DNA of 64,000 nucleotides from Palleronia sediminis (GTDB taxonomy: Bacteria; Pseudomonadota; Alphaproteobacteria; Rhodobacterales; Rhodobacteraceae), in NCBI RefSeq assembly GCF_004358695.1, contig NZ_SNAA01000004.1, forward strand, positions 62,001 to 126,000. The letters are read 5' to 3'. The position numbers were made by a program, and so were the translations under genes. The notes under the pieces are model-generated. The model saw only the letters and a program-made list of their open reading frames with translations, was not told where the DNA came from and ran no database searches. Positions 56,093 through 64,000 of this stretch are shown piece by piece (positions within the stretch are counted from its first letter, which is position 1; every line of letters starts with the position of its first letter).

Positions 56093-57061
56093 TCAGCGCG
56101 TGATCGCGCGCCCCTCGGCCCAAGCCATGACACGGGAATGCGGCACGTCGAGCCGTACGTGCAGGCCATCGCGCACCGCCCGCGCCGACAGCGCGAGATG
56201 ACGGCGCGGCGCCGGCGCCCGGCGCGCCTGCCAGAGCCATTTGCCCAGCACCAGAGGCAGCACCGCCCAAAAGGCGCGCCCGGCCGCGCGGCGGTAGAAG
56301 ATCAGGCTGTTGCGGTAGGCGTAATAGGCTTTCCACGGCGGCTGGAACAGCCGGTCCGCCCCCTCGAAGGTGGCGCAATCATGCTCGAAGCCCAGCCGCG
56401 GGTCGAACGCGACCCGGCCGCCGAGCTCGCTCAGCCGCAGGGTATAGAGCACGTCGTCGCCATAGATGAAGAGCCGCGGATCGGGCAGCCCGGCCAGCGC
56501 GATGGCGTGGCGCGAGAAGAAGAACCCGACGAAAGACCCCCCGTCGATGGGGGTCGGCGCTTCGGCCTCGTAGGCCGCGTCGGCGATGTGAAACCCCCGC
56601 CGCCCCGACAGCGCCGTGCGCCCCATGGCGTCGCGATGCCAGAACGGATTGACCCAGGGGCGGTTCATCTCGCAGATGCCGCCCGCCGGATAGCGCACCG
56701 CGGCGGCCCAGGCGTCGAACCCGTCGCGCGGCTCGGCGTGGAACCGCGCCATGCAGCCGGGCGCGGGGCGGGCGTCGTCGTCCATCACCAGCACCCAGTC
56801 GGGATCGAGCGTGTCGCGGGCGTGGCGCATCCCCGCCTCGAACCCGCCCGCGCCGCCGACATTGGCGGCCAGCGGCAGGACGGTCAGGCGCGGATCGTCC
56901 TGCGCGGCCAGCCAGTCGCCGGTGCCGTCGGTCGAGGCGTTGTCGACCACCACCACATGCGCGAGCATCGCGGCCGGCTCGTCCAGCAACCGCGCGAGCG
57001 TCGCCCTGAGCTTGTCCAGCCGGTTGAACGTGACTACCACGGCCGCGACCCTGTCGCCCAT
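56093..57061 (-). CDS. Family 2 glycosyltransferase, GlfT/rhamnosyltransferase-like
   Basis: This 322-residue GT-A enzyme starts VAAVVVTFNRLDKLRATLARLL. VVVDNASTDGTGDWL is the donor site, and WVLVMDDDARPAPGCM has the DDD metal motif. The later FGYDV-like region is FIYGDDVLYTLRLSELGGR. It resembles galactofuranosyl- and rhamnosyltransferases. A ribosome-binding site (GGAGG) precedes the ATG at 57061, so I chose it over one 18 bases upstream. sqdB follows after 84 bases. Confidence 0.87.
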   Translation of the reverse strand: MGDRVAAVVVTFNRLDKLRATLARLLDEPAAMLAHVVVVDNASTDGTGDWLAAQDDPRLTVLPLAANVGGAGGFEAGMRHARDTLDPDWVLVMDDDARPAPGCMARFHAEPRDGFDAWAAAVRYPAGGICEMNRPWVNPFWHRDAMGRTALSGRRGFHIADAAYEAEAPTPIDGGSFVGFFFSRHAIALAGLPDPRLFIYGDDVLYTLRLSELGGRVAFDPRLGFEHDCATFEGADRLFQPPWKAYYAYRNSLIFYRRAAGRAFWAVLPLVLGKWLWQARRAPAPRRHLALSARAVRDGLHVRLDVPHSRVMAWAEGRAITR

Positions 57062-57205
57062 TCGATCCTCCGAACCCATGCGGCCAAGGACACGGAACGG
57101 GGCCGGGTGTCAAACCGTGCCCGTCGGCTTGCCATCGGCGGCGAGCGGCGTAGGTAACGCCGGCCGGGCGCCCATGCGCCCCCTCCCAGCAAGGCGGACA
57201 GGATC

Positions 57206-58504
57206 ATGGCGTTCATCGTTGCCGACAAGTCGCGTGCCGACGCCATCTCCTACGCCGAGTTCGTGGCGATGATCGCCCTGCTCATGGCGCTGAACGCGGC
57301 GGCGATCGACGTCTATATCCCCGCGCTTGCCGATATCGGCACCGCGCTCGGCGTGGCCGAAGAGAACCGCCGCCAGATCATCATCACCGCCTATGTCGTG
57401 GGCTTCGGTGCGGCGCAGATCGTCTATGGCCCGCTATCGGACAGGTTCGGGCGCCGGCGGGTGCTGTTCGCCGGGCTCGCCATCTATATCGCGGGCAGCA
57501 TCGCGGCGGTCTTTGCCGGCAGCTTCGAGGCGCTGCTGGCCTGGCGCTTCGTGCAGGGGGTGGGCGCGGCGGCGACACGGGTGGTCGCGACCTCGGTCGT
57601 GCGCGACCGGTTCAAGGGCGCCGAGATGGCCAGCGTCATGTCGCTGGTAATGATGGTCTTCATGGTCATGCCGGTATTCGCGCCCAATCTCGGCGCGCTG
57701 GTGCTGCTGGTGGGCAACTGGCGCGAGCTGTCGGCGGTGATGACGGTGTTCGGCCTCGTTGCACTGGTCTGGAGCTGGGCGCGCCTGCCCGAGACGCTGG
57801 CCCCCGAACGGCGCCGGCCGCTGACCGGCGCCAAGCTGGTCGAGGCGTTCGGCATTGTGGTCACGGACCGCATCGCGGCCTTCTACACCCTCGCCATGGC
57901 GTCGTTCTTCGGGGTGCTGTTCGCCTTCATCGCGCAATCCGAGCAGGTGTTCACGCAGGTCTTCGGCCTCGGAAAGGGGTTCACGCTCTATTTCTCGCTC
58001 ATCGCCGTGTTCATGGCGGGGTCGAGCTTTGCCAACTCGCGGCTGGTGCGCCGGATCGGCACCCACCGGATCTCGCAGGGGGCGCTTTGCGCCTTCATCG
58101 CGCTGTCGGCGCTGCACCTGGGGTTGGCGCTGGCCATGGGCGGCGCGACCCCGTTCCCGTTGTTCCTGGTGCTGTTCATCCTGACCATGTGCTGCTTTGG
58201 CTTCGTGCCGACCAATTTCAACGCCCTCGCGATGGAGCCGCTGGGCCATGTTGCGGGCACCGGCTCGGCGGTGCTGGGCGCGGCGCAGACGATGCTGGGC
58301 GGGTTGCTCGGCGCAGGGGTCGGGCTGCTTTACGACGGGACCATCGTGCCGCTTCTGGCCGGGTTCACGGGGCTCGCCACCCTGTCGCTGGTGCTGGTCG
58401 CCGTGGCCGAGCGGGGCCGCATGTTCCCCCCGCCGCGCGAACAGCCGCCGCGGGCGGTCGCGGCTGGCGCAGCCCGCGTTGACAAGGCCGGGGGGCGTGG
58501 CTAA
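57206..58504 (+). CDS. MFS exporter, Bcr/CflA type
   Basis: This 432-residue transporter has about twelve helices and the MFS loop motif GPLSDRFGRRRVLFAG. The segment FVAMIALLMALNAAAIDVYIPALADIGTALGV is the start of Bcr/CflA drug-resistance proteins. It could export a drug or a metabolite. It lies ahead of the DUF4422-GT8 gene; whether it belongs to the glycan island is unclear. Confidence 0.9.
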   Translation: MAFIVADKSRADAISYAEFVAMIALLMALNAAAIDVYIPALADIGTALGVAEENRRQIIITAYVVGFGAAQIVYGPLSDRFGRRRVLFAGLAIYIAGSIAAVFAGSFEALLAWRFVQGVGAAATRVVATSVVRDRFKGAEMASVMSLVMMVFMVMPVFAPNLGALVLLVGNWRELSAVMTVFGLVALVWSWARLPETLAPERRRPLTGAKLVEAFGIVVTDRIAAFYTLAMASFFGVLFAFIAQSEQVFTQVFGLGKGFTLYFSLIAVFMAGSSFANSRLVRRIGTHRISQGALCAFIALSALHLGLALAMGGATPFPLFLVLFILTMCCFGFVPTNFNALAMEPLGHVAGTGSAVLGAAQTMLGGLLGAGVGLLYDGTIVPLLAGFTGLATLSLVLVAVAERGRMFPPPREQPPRAVAAGAARVDKAGGRG

Positions 58505-58540
58505 CCCGACCGCGGTTCTTTGCAGGAAAAGGCGGGGCCC

Positions 58541-60367
58541 GTGAAAGCGACGATCTACACGGCATATCACATGGCCGCGCCCGTCCTCGAAAGCGCCTCG
58601 ATCGTGCCGATCCATGTCGGCCGGGCACGGGCCCGCACGCCGCTGCCCGACATGATCGGGGACGATACCGGCGATCATATCTCGTCGCGCAACGACACCT
58701 ATTGCGAGCTTACCGCGCTTTACTGGGCGTGGAAGAACGGGCGGGCATCGGATTACGTCGGGCTGATGCATTATCGCCGGGTGCTGGACCTGACCGGGCG
58801 CCGCGACAGCCCGCAAACCGAGCAGTTCCTCGACCGCTTCGACATCCGCGAATGGACGGCCGAGGCCGAGGACTGGATCGCGCGGACCGATGTCGATCTC
58901 GTGGTGCCGCGGATGCACACCATGGCCCTGACGGTCGAGCAGAACTATGCCCGCGGGCACAAGGCCGAGGATTTCGCGCTCACCCGCGCCGTCGTGGCCG
59001 AGCGGCATCCCGACTGGCTGGCCGATTTCGACGCGATGGCGGCAGGGACGGGCATCCGTCTCGCCAACATGTTCCTGATGCGGCGCGACCTGTTTGAGGA
59101 TTACTGCGCCTTTGCCTTCGACATACTCGAGCAGGTCGATGCGCGCGGCGGCGACCGCCGGGCGTGGTACTCCATGCAGGACTGGCGGTATCTCGGTTTC
59201 ATCGCCGAGCGGCTGTTCACCCTCTACGTGACCCGGATCATGCGCGACCGCCCCGAGTTGAAGGTGCGCAAGGTCAATATCCTCAATATCGGGCGCGCCG
59301 CCGTCACCCCCTATATCTCGGGCAAGCGGCTGACCGGCCCCGAACACGTCAACATCGCCTTTTCGGCCGACCGCGCCTATCTGCCCCATACGGCGGCGAT
59401 GCTGCGGTCGATGGTCGATCACGTCTCGCCCGAGCGGCAGTACAACCTGTTCTTCCTGCAATCGGGCGTCGGCGCCAAGGCGATGGAGGCGCTGCGCACC
59501 ATGCTTGCGCCGTTCCCGAATGTCGCGCTGCACGCGATCGACGTGGGCGACCGCTTTGCCGATGCGCACCGGTCGGCCACGCGGGCGCCGTCGAACGCGA
59601 CCTATAACCGGTTCCTGCTCTTCGACCTTCTGCCCGACCTCGAGCGGCTCCTGTATCTCGATGTCGACATGATCGTGCGCGGCGACGTGGCCGAGATCTT
59701 CGATGCCGATATCGGCGACGCGGCCATCGCGGCCGTGCCCGACTTCATCATGACCCGGACCCTGACCGGGCGCACGCCGACCATCGACCCCGACGTGCCC
59801 GACCTGGGCGCCTACCAGCGCGACACGCTCAAGATGACCGAGGCGCAGATCTCGCGCTATTTCAACGCCGGGCTTCTGCTGTTCAATTTCGCCGCGATGG
59901 ACACGGCCCGGGTCGGCCGCGACCTGATGAAGATGGCGGCCTCGGGGCGCTACCTGTTCCGCGACCAGGATATCCTGAACAGCTATTTCCGCGACCGCTA
60001 TTTGCCGCTTCCCGCCAAGTACAACGTCTTCAACACGATCGCCTCCGGCTATGGGCGGGTGCCGCGCGACAACCACGAACAGGCGCTCGCGGCCAAGCGC
60101 GATCCGTTCATCGTCCATTTCGCCGCGGGCGACTACAAGCCGTGGGACGGGGCCACCGTGCCCTGGGCCGATCTCTACTGGCAATCGCTGATCCGCACGC
60201 CGTTCTACGGCGAGGTCATCGGGATCCTGCGCGAGGTGATGGAGGAAAAGCATCGCCGCGGCTTTGTCCGCCGGCAGGGCCGCGCCCTGATCGAGACCTT
60301 TCCCGCCCTGCGCCCCGGTCTCATGTCGATCTATCGCGGCCTGTCCCGCGTGCGGAGGCTGCGTTGA
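58541..60367 (+). CDS. DUF4422-GT8 fused glycosyltransferase
   Basis: This 608-residue protein joins an N-terminal DUF4422 domain (KATIYTAYHMAAPVL ... SRNDTYCELTALYWAWKN ... GLMHYRRVLD) to a C-terminal GT8 domain. The latter has NIAFSADRAYLPHTAAMLRSMV, RFLLFDLLPDLERLLYLDVDMIVRGDVAEIF with the DxD motif, and FNAGLLLFNF. GT8 enzymes use UDP-sugars with retention. I chose the GTG at 58541, with AAGG upstream, over a TTG 21 bases earlier. It ends with TTGA, coupling it to the sulfotransferase-like gene. Confidence 0.87.
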   Translation: MKATIYTAYHMAAPVLESASIVPIHVGRARARTPLPDMIGDDTGDHISSRNDTYCELTALYWAWKNGRASDYVGLMHYRRVLDLTGRRDSPQTEQFLDRFDIREWTAEAEDWIARTDVDLVVPRMHTMALTVEQNYARGHKAEDFALTRAVVAERHPDWLADFDAMAAGTGIRLANMFLMRRDLFEDYCAFAFDILEQVDARGGDRRAWYSMQDWRYLGFIAERLFTLYVTRIMRDRPELKVRKVNILNIGRAAVTPYISGKRLTGPEHVNIAFSADRAYLPHTAAMLRSMVDHVSPERQYNLFFLQSGVGAKAMEALRTMLAPFPNVALHAIDVGDRFADAHRSATRAPSNATYNRFLLFDLLPDLERLLYLDVDMIVRGDVAEIFDADIGDAAIAAVPDFIMTRTLTGRTPTIDPDVPDLGAYQRDTLKMTEAQISRYFNAGLLLFNFAAMDTARVGRDLMKMAASGRYLFRDQDILNSYFRDRYLPLPAKYNVFNTIASGYGRVPRDNHEQALAAKRDPFIVHFAAGDYKPWDGATVPWADLYWQSLIRTPFYGEVIGILREVMEEKHRRGFVRRQGRALIETFPALRPGLMSIYRGLSRVRRLR

Positions 60368-61005
60368 CCGACCGCGTGATCCATATCGTCGCCTCGCCCT
60401 ACAAGACCGCGACCTCGTCGGTGGGCGATGCGCTGATCCGCCTGGGCGTCGGTACGCGCGACATGGGCTACAAGCCCAGGGTGCAGCGCGCGATCAAGCC
60501 GCTGCTCAAGCCGCTCAACGCCGAGGCCGACGCGGCCACGGATCTGCGTGCCTGGATGTCCGGGAACGCCGCGCGGGTGCGCGAAACGCTCGTCCCCGTG
60601 ATCGAGGCAATGGCGCCTTATGACGTCTTTTCGGACGCGCCTTGCGGTCACGCCCATATCCACCCCGCGATCCACAAGATCCTGCACCCGGCCGCGCGGC
60701 TGATCTGGGTCGACCGCGACGAGGAAAGCTGGGTCGCCAGCGTCCGCAACTGGGAAATCACCCATCCCGACGTCTACAAGCAGCATCACCTCTGGGACGA
60801 GAACCCGGACCTGCGCCGCAAGCGCATCCTCGCGCGGCGCGCGCAGCGCCGGGGCCGGTTCGCGCGCACGGCCGAGCTGTTTCCAGACGACATGCTGACC
60901 GTGCCGATGGCCGATCTCGACAGCTATGCCCCGCTGTGCCGGTTCTACGGCGTGGCGATCCCCGACGAGGGGTTCCCGCGCGCGAATGTCTCGCGCAAGG
61001 CTTGA
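60364..61005 (+). CDS. Sulfotransferase-like protein
   Basis: This 213-residue protein has an N-terminal PAPS-binding-like loop (VIHIVASPYKTATSSVGDALIRLGV) and a later RDEESWVASVRNWE, reminiscent of the 3'-phosphate binding Arg and Ser of sulfotransferases. It starts at a TTG overlapping the TGA of the upstream gene, with GGAGG five bases before it, a clear sign of translational coupling. It may add sulfate to the glycan or lipid made nearby. The acceptor is unknown. Confidence 0.72.
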   Translation: MTDRVIHIVASPYKTATSSVGDALIRLGVGTRDMGYKPRVQRAIKPLLKPLNAEADAATDLRAWMSGNAARVRETLVPVIEAMAPYDVFSDAPCGHAHIHPAIHKILHPAARLIWVDRDEESWVASVRNWEITHPDVYKQHHLWDENPDLRRKRILARRAQRRGRFARTAELFPDDMLTVPMADLDSYAPLCRFYGVAIPDEGFPRANVSRKA

Positions 61006-61090
61006 GCGCACCGCCCGCGATTGAACTTGCGCGGGGGCTGGCGTAAGGGGCGCGCACCTGCCGCAACCTGACGAAAGACGCGTATCGCCC

Positions 61091-62044
61091 ATGAAGAACT
61101 CATCTTCGCTCATCCTCGTCGGCGGCTTCGGTTTCGTCGGGCGCAACATCCTCGAGGCGATCGCCGACGACCCGAGCTTCGAAGGGCTGTCGCCCGCGGT
61201 CATCGACGACCTGTCCAACGCCGCGCCGGGGCACGAAACGCTCGATCTGCCGTTCTTCGCGGGCGACTACCAATCCGGCGGCGCGCTGGAATTCGCCGAC
61301 GGGATGAAGGACGAGGGGCGCATCTTCGTGTTCCTCGCCGGCGAGACGCGCGTGGCCGAGTCCAAGGACCGGCCGATGGATTTCATCGAGGCCAATATCA
61401 CCGCGCCCTCGCAATTCGTGATGCGCGCGGTGCGGCCGGGCGACCACTTCATCCTGATCTCGACGGCGGGCGCGCTTTTCGACGGCACTTTCGAGGTCCG
61501 CACCTCGTCGGCCTATTGCCCCAAGAATTTCTACGGCGCGACCAAGGCGGCCGAAGAGTTGATCCTCGAAAAGCTGGTCGAGCTGCGCGGCGGCAGCTTC
61601 AGCGTCATCCGCATGACGAATGTCTATGGCCGCCATTCCGAGAAAAAGAAAAGCGCGATCCATGCCTTTACCCGCGCCGTCCTGTCGGGCGACAAGGTGT
61701 TCGTGAATGGCGACGGGCGGCAAAGCCGCGACTTCATCTATTCGGGCGATGTCGGGCGCGGGATCGCGACGCTGGCCCGCCGCCTGCGCGACGGCGAGCC
61801 GACCGACCGGGTCAACATGCTGGGTGCGGGCGAATCCACCAGCCTGATGGATGTGGTCGAGGCGATCGAGGCCGCGGCCGGCAAATCGCTGAACTACGAA
61901 AAGGTGCCTGCCGCCGACCTGCTGGCGACCGAGCCGCGCGACGTGATCGCCAGCGGCGAGGATGTGCGCGTTCTGCTGGGCGACGGCATCACCCCGTTGC
62001 ACGAAGGCATCCGGCGCACCTACGATTTCTATCGCGACCTCTGA
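61091..62044 (+). CDS. NAD-dependent sugar epimerase/dehydratase
   Basis: This 317-residue extended short-chain dehydrogenase begins LILVGGFGFVGRNILEAIADDP, has YCPKNFYGATKAAEELI (YxxxK) and RMTNVYGRHSEKKKSAIHAF. It would shape a nucleotide sugar (UDP- or GDP-linked) for the glycan island. The exact reaction cannot be told from the sequence. Two sulfotransferase-like genes flank it. Confidence 0.85.
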   Translation: MKNSSSLILVGGFGFVGRNILEAIADDPSFEGLSPAVIDDLSNAAPGHETLDLPFFAGDYQSGGALEFADGMKDEGRIFVFLAGETRVAESKDRPMDFIEANITAPSQFVMRAVRPGDHFILISTAGALFDGTFEVRTSSAYCPKNFYGATKAAEELILEKLVELRGGSFSVIRMTNVYGRHSEKKKSAIHAFTRAVLSGDKVFVNGDGRQSRDFIYSGDVGRGIATLARRLRDGEPTDRVNMLGAGESTSLMDVVEAIEAAAGKSLNYEKVPAADLLATEPRDVIASGEDVRVLLGDGITPLHEGIRRTYDFYRDL

Positions 62045-62061
62045 CCCCCGACGGAGCCGCC

Positions 62062-63201
62062 ATGACCCGCCTCGTTGTCCATGTCGGCGATCCCAAGACG
62101 GGCACCAGCGCGCTTCAGCGGGCGTTCTTCTTCGGCATGGTCGATGCGCCGAAAGGGTCGCTGGCCTATTGGCGCCGGCTCAACGCGAACGACCTCGTGC
62201 GTCCGCTCAAGGCCCGCGGGCGCGACACCGGCCAGACCGCGTGGCAGCATCTGCCCGGATGGCTGTCGGACTGCGGGCCGGACACCACCGCGGTCATCTC
62301 GGCCGAGCTGTTCTCTTCGGCCGATCCGCGCGCGCTCGATGCCGCGCTGCGGCGCCACGTGCCGGGTCCGGGGGACGAGGCGCTGATCGTCTGCTATGTC
62401 CGCCCCCATCTCGACCGCTTCCTCGCCGCCTACATGCAGCGGATCAAGACCGGCGGCATCTTCGGCACAATGGACGAGTTCGAGGTCCAGTCCGACCAGA
62501 TCGGCCTGCTCGAGTTCGGAACCCGCCTGCGCGCCTGGCGCGAGGTTTTCGGCAAGCGGCTCGTCGTGCGGCCGTTCCTGCGTGACAGGCTGCGCGGCGG
62601 TGACGTGGTCGAGGATTTCCTCCATGTCATCCGGCCCGACGGGGCGTTCCGGCTGAAACGCCAGGTCCGCTTCAACGAAAGCACGCCGGTCCGTGCGCTG
62701 GCCGGGCTGCGCCCGTTCCACAGCACGCTGAGCGAACGGGGCGTGGACCGTCCGACCCGCCACACGATCGGCGCCGCCATCGCGCATTGGCCGCTGAAAT
62801 CCGCGTCGGTCGAAAAGCCATGGATGTCGGCCGAGATGGCGGGGCGCCTGCGCGACCGCTGCGTCGCGGATGCCGCGATGCTCGATGCCGAGTTCTTTGG
62901 CGGCGAGGCGGTGATGGTCCCCGCGCTCGACAGGAATGCCGACGCCGCGCGCGACACGCCCATGCAGCTCGAACCCGAGCTGCATTTCTCGCCCGACGAG
63001 ATGGGCGCCCTGCTGGGTCATGCCGAATGGCTGGCGGCGAAACTCGCCAGCCGCGATCTGGACTGGCCCGCCCATTACCGCGCCGCCTATGTCGAGCGGC
63101 GCCCGGCCTATCGGTGGTTCCGCCATGTCGTGCCGGGGGGCCTGTTCCACACGGCGATCGACCGGCGGATCGGCCGGATCGCGCAGATGCTCAGGGGCTA
63201 G
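62062..63201 (+). CDS. Sulfotransferase-like protein, paralogue A
   Basis: This 379-residue protein starts MTRLVVHVGDPKTGTSALQRAFFFGM; PKTGTSAL is the 5'-phosphosulfate loop of PAPS-dependent sulfotransferases. Later YVRPHLDRFLAAYMQRIKTG recalls the 3'-phosphate site. The neighbour on the minus strand (63198-64000) matches it over this second region. The two genes share the CTAG at 63198-63201 as overlapping stop codons. AGGAGCCGCC lies before the ATG. Confidence 0.78.
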   Translation: MTRLVVHVGDPKTGTSALQRAFFFGMVDAPKGSLAYWRRLNANDLVRPLKARGRDTGQTAWQHLPGWLSDCGPDTTAVISAELFSSADPRALDAALRRHVPGPGDEALIVCYVRPHLDRFLAAYMQRIKTGGIFGTMDEFEVQSDQIGLLEFGTRLRAWREVFGKRLVVRPFLRDRLRGGDVVEDFLHVIRPDGAFRLKRQVRFNESTPVRALAGLRPFHSTLSERGVDRPTRHTIGAAIAHWPLKSASVEKPWMSAEMAGRLRDRCVADAAMLDAEFFGGEAVMVPALDRNADAARDTPMQLEPELHFSPDEMGALLGHAEWLAAKLASRDLDWPAHYRAAYVERRPAYRWFRHVVPGGLFHTAIDRRIGRIAQMLRG

Positions 63202-64000
63202 ACCCCGTCACGGACGCCGCTGCCCTCGCGCAGGGCCGCGATGCGGAACCCGCGCAGGCGGGCCCGCCAGTCGCCGCCGTCGCTCATCAGTTCGGACGCC
63301 AGCTCGGCCAGCGCCTCGACCGCCGCGCGCTCGCCGGGGGCAAGATGGTCGCCCGGCTCGACCGATTGCCGCTCGGCCGGGGCGTCGCGCACCGCGCGGG
63401 CCAGTTCTGCGCGCAGCACATCCTCGCCGCCAAAGAACGCCGCATCGACCGCGGCCGCGTCATCGGCGAACCGGGCCGCGATCCGTTCGGCCAGATCGCG
63501 CGGCAGGCGCAGCTTGTCCTGTCGGCCCGCGGGCCGCGCCTTGCCCAGCAACCGGGCAAGTTCCCACCCGACCGCGTGACGCTGGCCCTTGGCCATATGC
63601 GCCAGCTTGTCCTGCACCACGCGCATCACCATCAGCTCGTGCAGCGTGAGGCTTTCGTTGTCGGCCGCGCCCGGCCCGATCTCGAAAGGCGCATCGCCCA
63701 GCGCCGCCCCGAGGAAATCGTCGATGACCGAGCCGTTCCTCAACCGCTCTCGGATCATCGGCCGCAGCTCGAACGCATCGCCGAAAACACGGCGCCATTT
63801 GCCGAACCGATCGGCATAGTGGAACCGCGGGTTGTCGAGCGCGCGCGCGATGAACTCGTCCAGCCCCTTGCGATACCAGCCGATCTTGATCTGCTCGGCA
63901 TAGCTCGACAACAGCCGCGCGGCATGGGGGCGGACATAGGCGATGATGCGGATCTCGTCCGCCCAGCCGGCAAGATGCGTGTCGATGGCCGCGCGCAACT
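63198..64000 (-). CDS. Sulfotransferase-like protein, paralogue B (5' end outside window)
   Basis: The frame is open to the window edge, so only the last 266 or so residues are seen. IIAYVRPHAARLLSSYAEQIKIGWYRKGLDEF and the FGDAFELRPMIRERLRNGSVIDDFL region align with the paralogue at 62062-63201 (YVRPHLDRFLAAYMQRIKTG; RPFLRDRLRGGDVVEDFL). The PAPS loop should lie upstream, outside the window. It is convergent with paralogue A, and their TAG stops overlap in CTAG. Confidence 0.75.
   Translation of the reverse strand, partial: LRAAIDTHLAGWADEIRIIAYVRPHAARLLSSYAEQIKIGWYRKGLDEFIARALDNPRFHYADRFGKWRRVFGDAFELRPMIRERLRNGSVIDDFLGAALGDAPFEIGPGAADNESLTLHELMVMRVVQDKLAHMAKGQRHAVGWELARLLGKARPAGRQDKLRLPRDLAERIAARFADDAAAVDAAFFGGEDVLRAELARAVRDAPAERQSVEPGDHLAPGERAAVEALAELASELMSDGGDWRARLRGFRIAALREGSGVRDGV

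Overview
The window comes from a GC-rich purple phototrophic alphaproteobacterium of the Rhodobacteraceae. It carries a pufQBALM operon that ends in a pufX-like gene and has no pufC, plus the idi-bchP-bch2-bchG block, flbT/flaF flagellar regulators, and the gene order ubiB-ubiE-mutM-ech-rpsT-dnaA-dnaN-recF-gyrB. All assignments come from reading the sequence; no database search was run. A PufX-type core complex points to the Rhodobacter/Rhodobaca side of the family rather than to typical pufC-bearing roseobacters.

Layout. (1) 1-8147: the end of a photosynthesis gene cluster. It holds the 3' end of bchZ and pufQBALMX on the plus strand, a perfect bidirectional terminator, then an L,D-transpeptidase, idi, bchP, a PucC-family carrier and bchG on the minus strand. 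Two TGT-N12-ACA (PpsR/CrtJ-type) sites flank the bchG start. (2) 8177-18108: flagellar genes (DUF1217 protein, flbT, flaF, flagellin, FlgN-like and FlgJ-like proteins, fliK, flgD), interrupted by a four-gene YnjBCD/F-like ABC transporter operon. (3) 18129-30831: housekeeping genes around dnaA: ubiB, ubiE, mutM, an enoyl-CoA hydratase, rpsT, dnaA, dnaN, recF, gyrB, then xylA. (4) 31007-49187: tRNA-Leu(CAG), an NDUFA9-like protein, uppP, gltD-gltB, mtgA, a FzlA-like GST homologue, queG, an App1-type phosphatase, two DMT transporters, ilvE and the petP-petR regulators. (5) 49158-64000: an accessory glycan island with five glycosyltransferase-type proteins, UDP-sulfoquinovose synthase (sqdB), three sulfotransferase-like proteins, a sugar-nucleotide epimerase, an MFS exporter and one AT-rich fucosyltransferase-like gene that looks foreign.

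How the parts work together. The first block makes the reaction centre-LH1 core and finishes bacteriochlorophyll (reduction of the geranylgeranyl tail, esterification, isoprenoid supply). The flagellar block makes the filament protein, its post-transcriptional regulators and hook-length/rod functions. The last block has the parts for a surface glycan or glycolipid carrying sulfur, as sulfoquinovose and possibly sulfate esters; its exact product cannot be read from the sequence. That island, the PpsR site pair, the PetP-type palindromes and the YnjBCD/F operon are the most interesting parts. I saw no CRISPR array, integrase, transposase or toxin-antitoxin pair.
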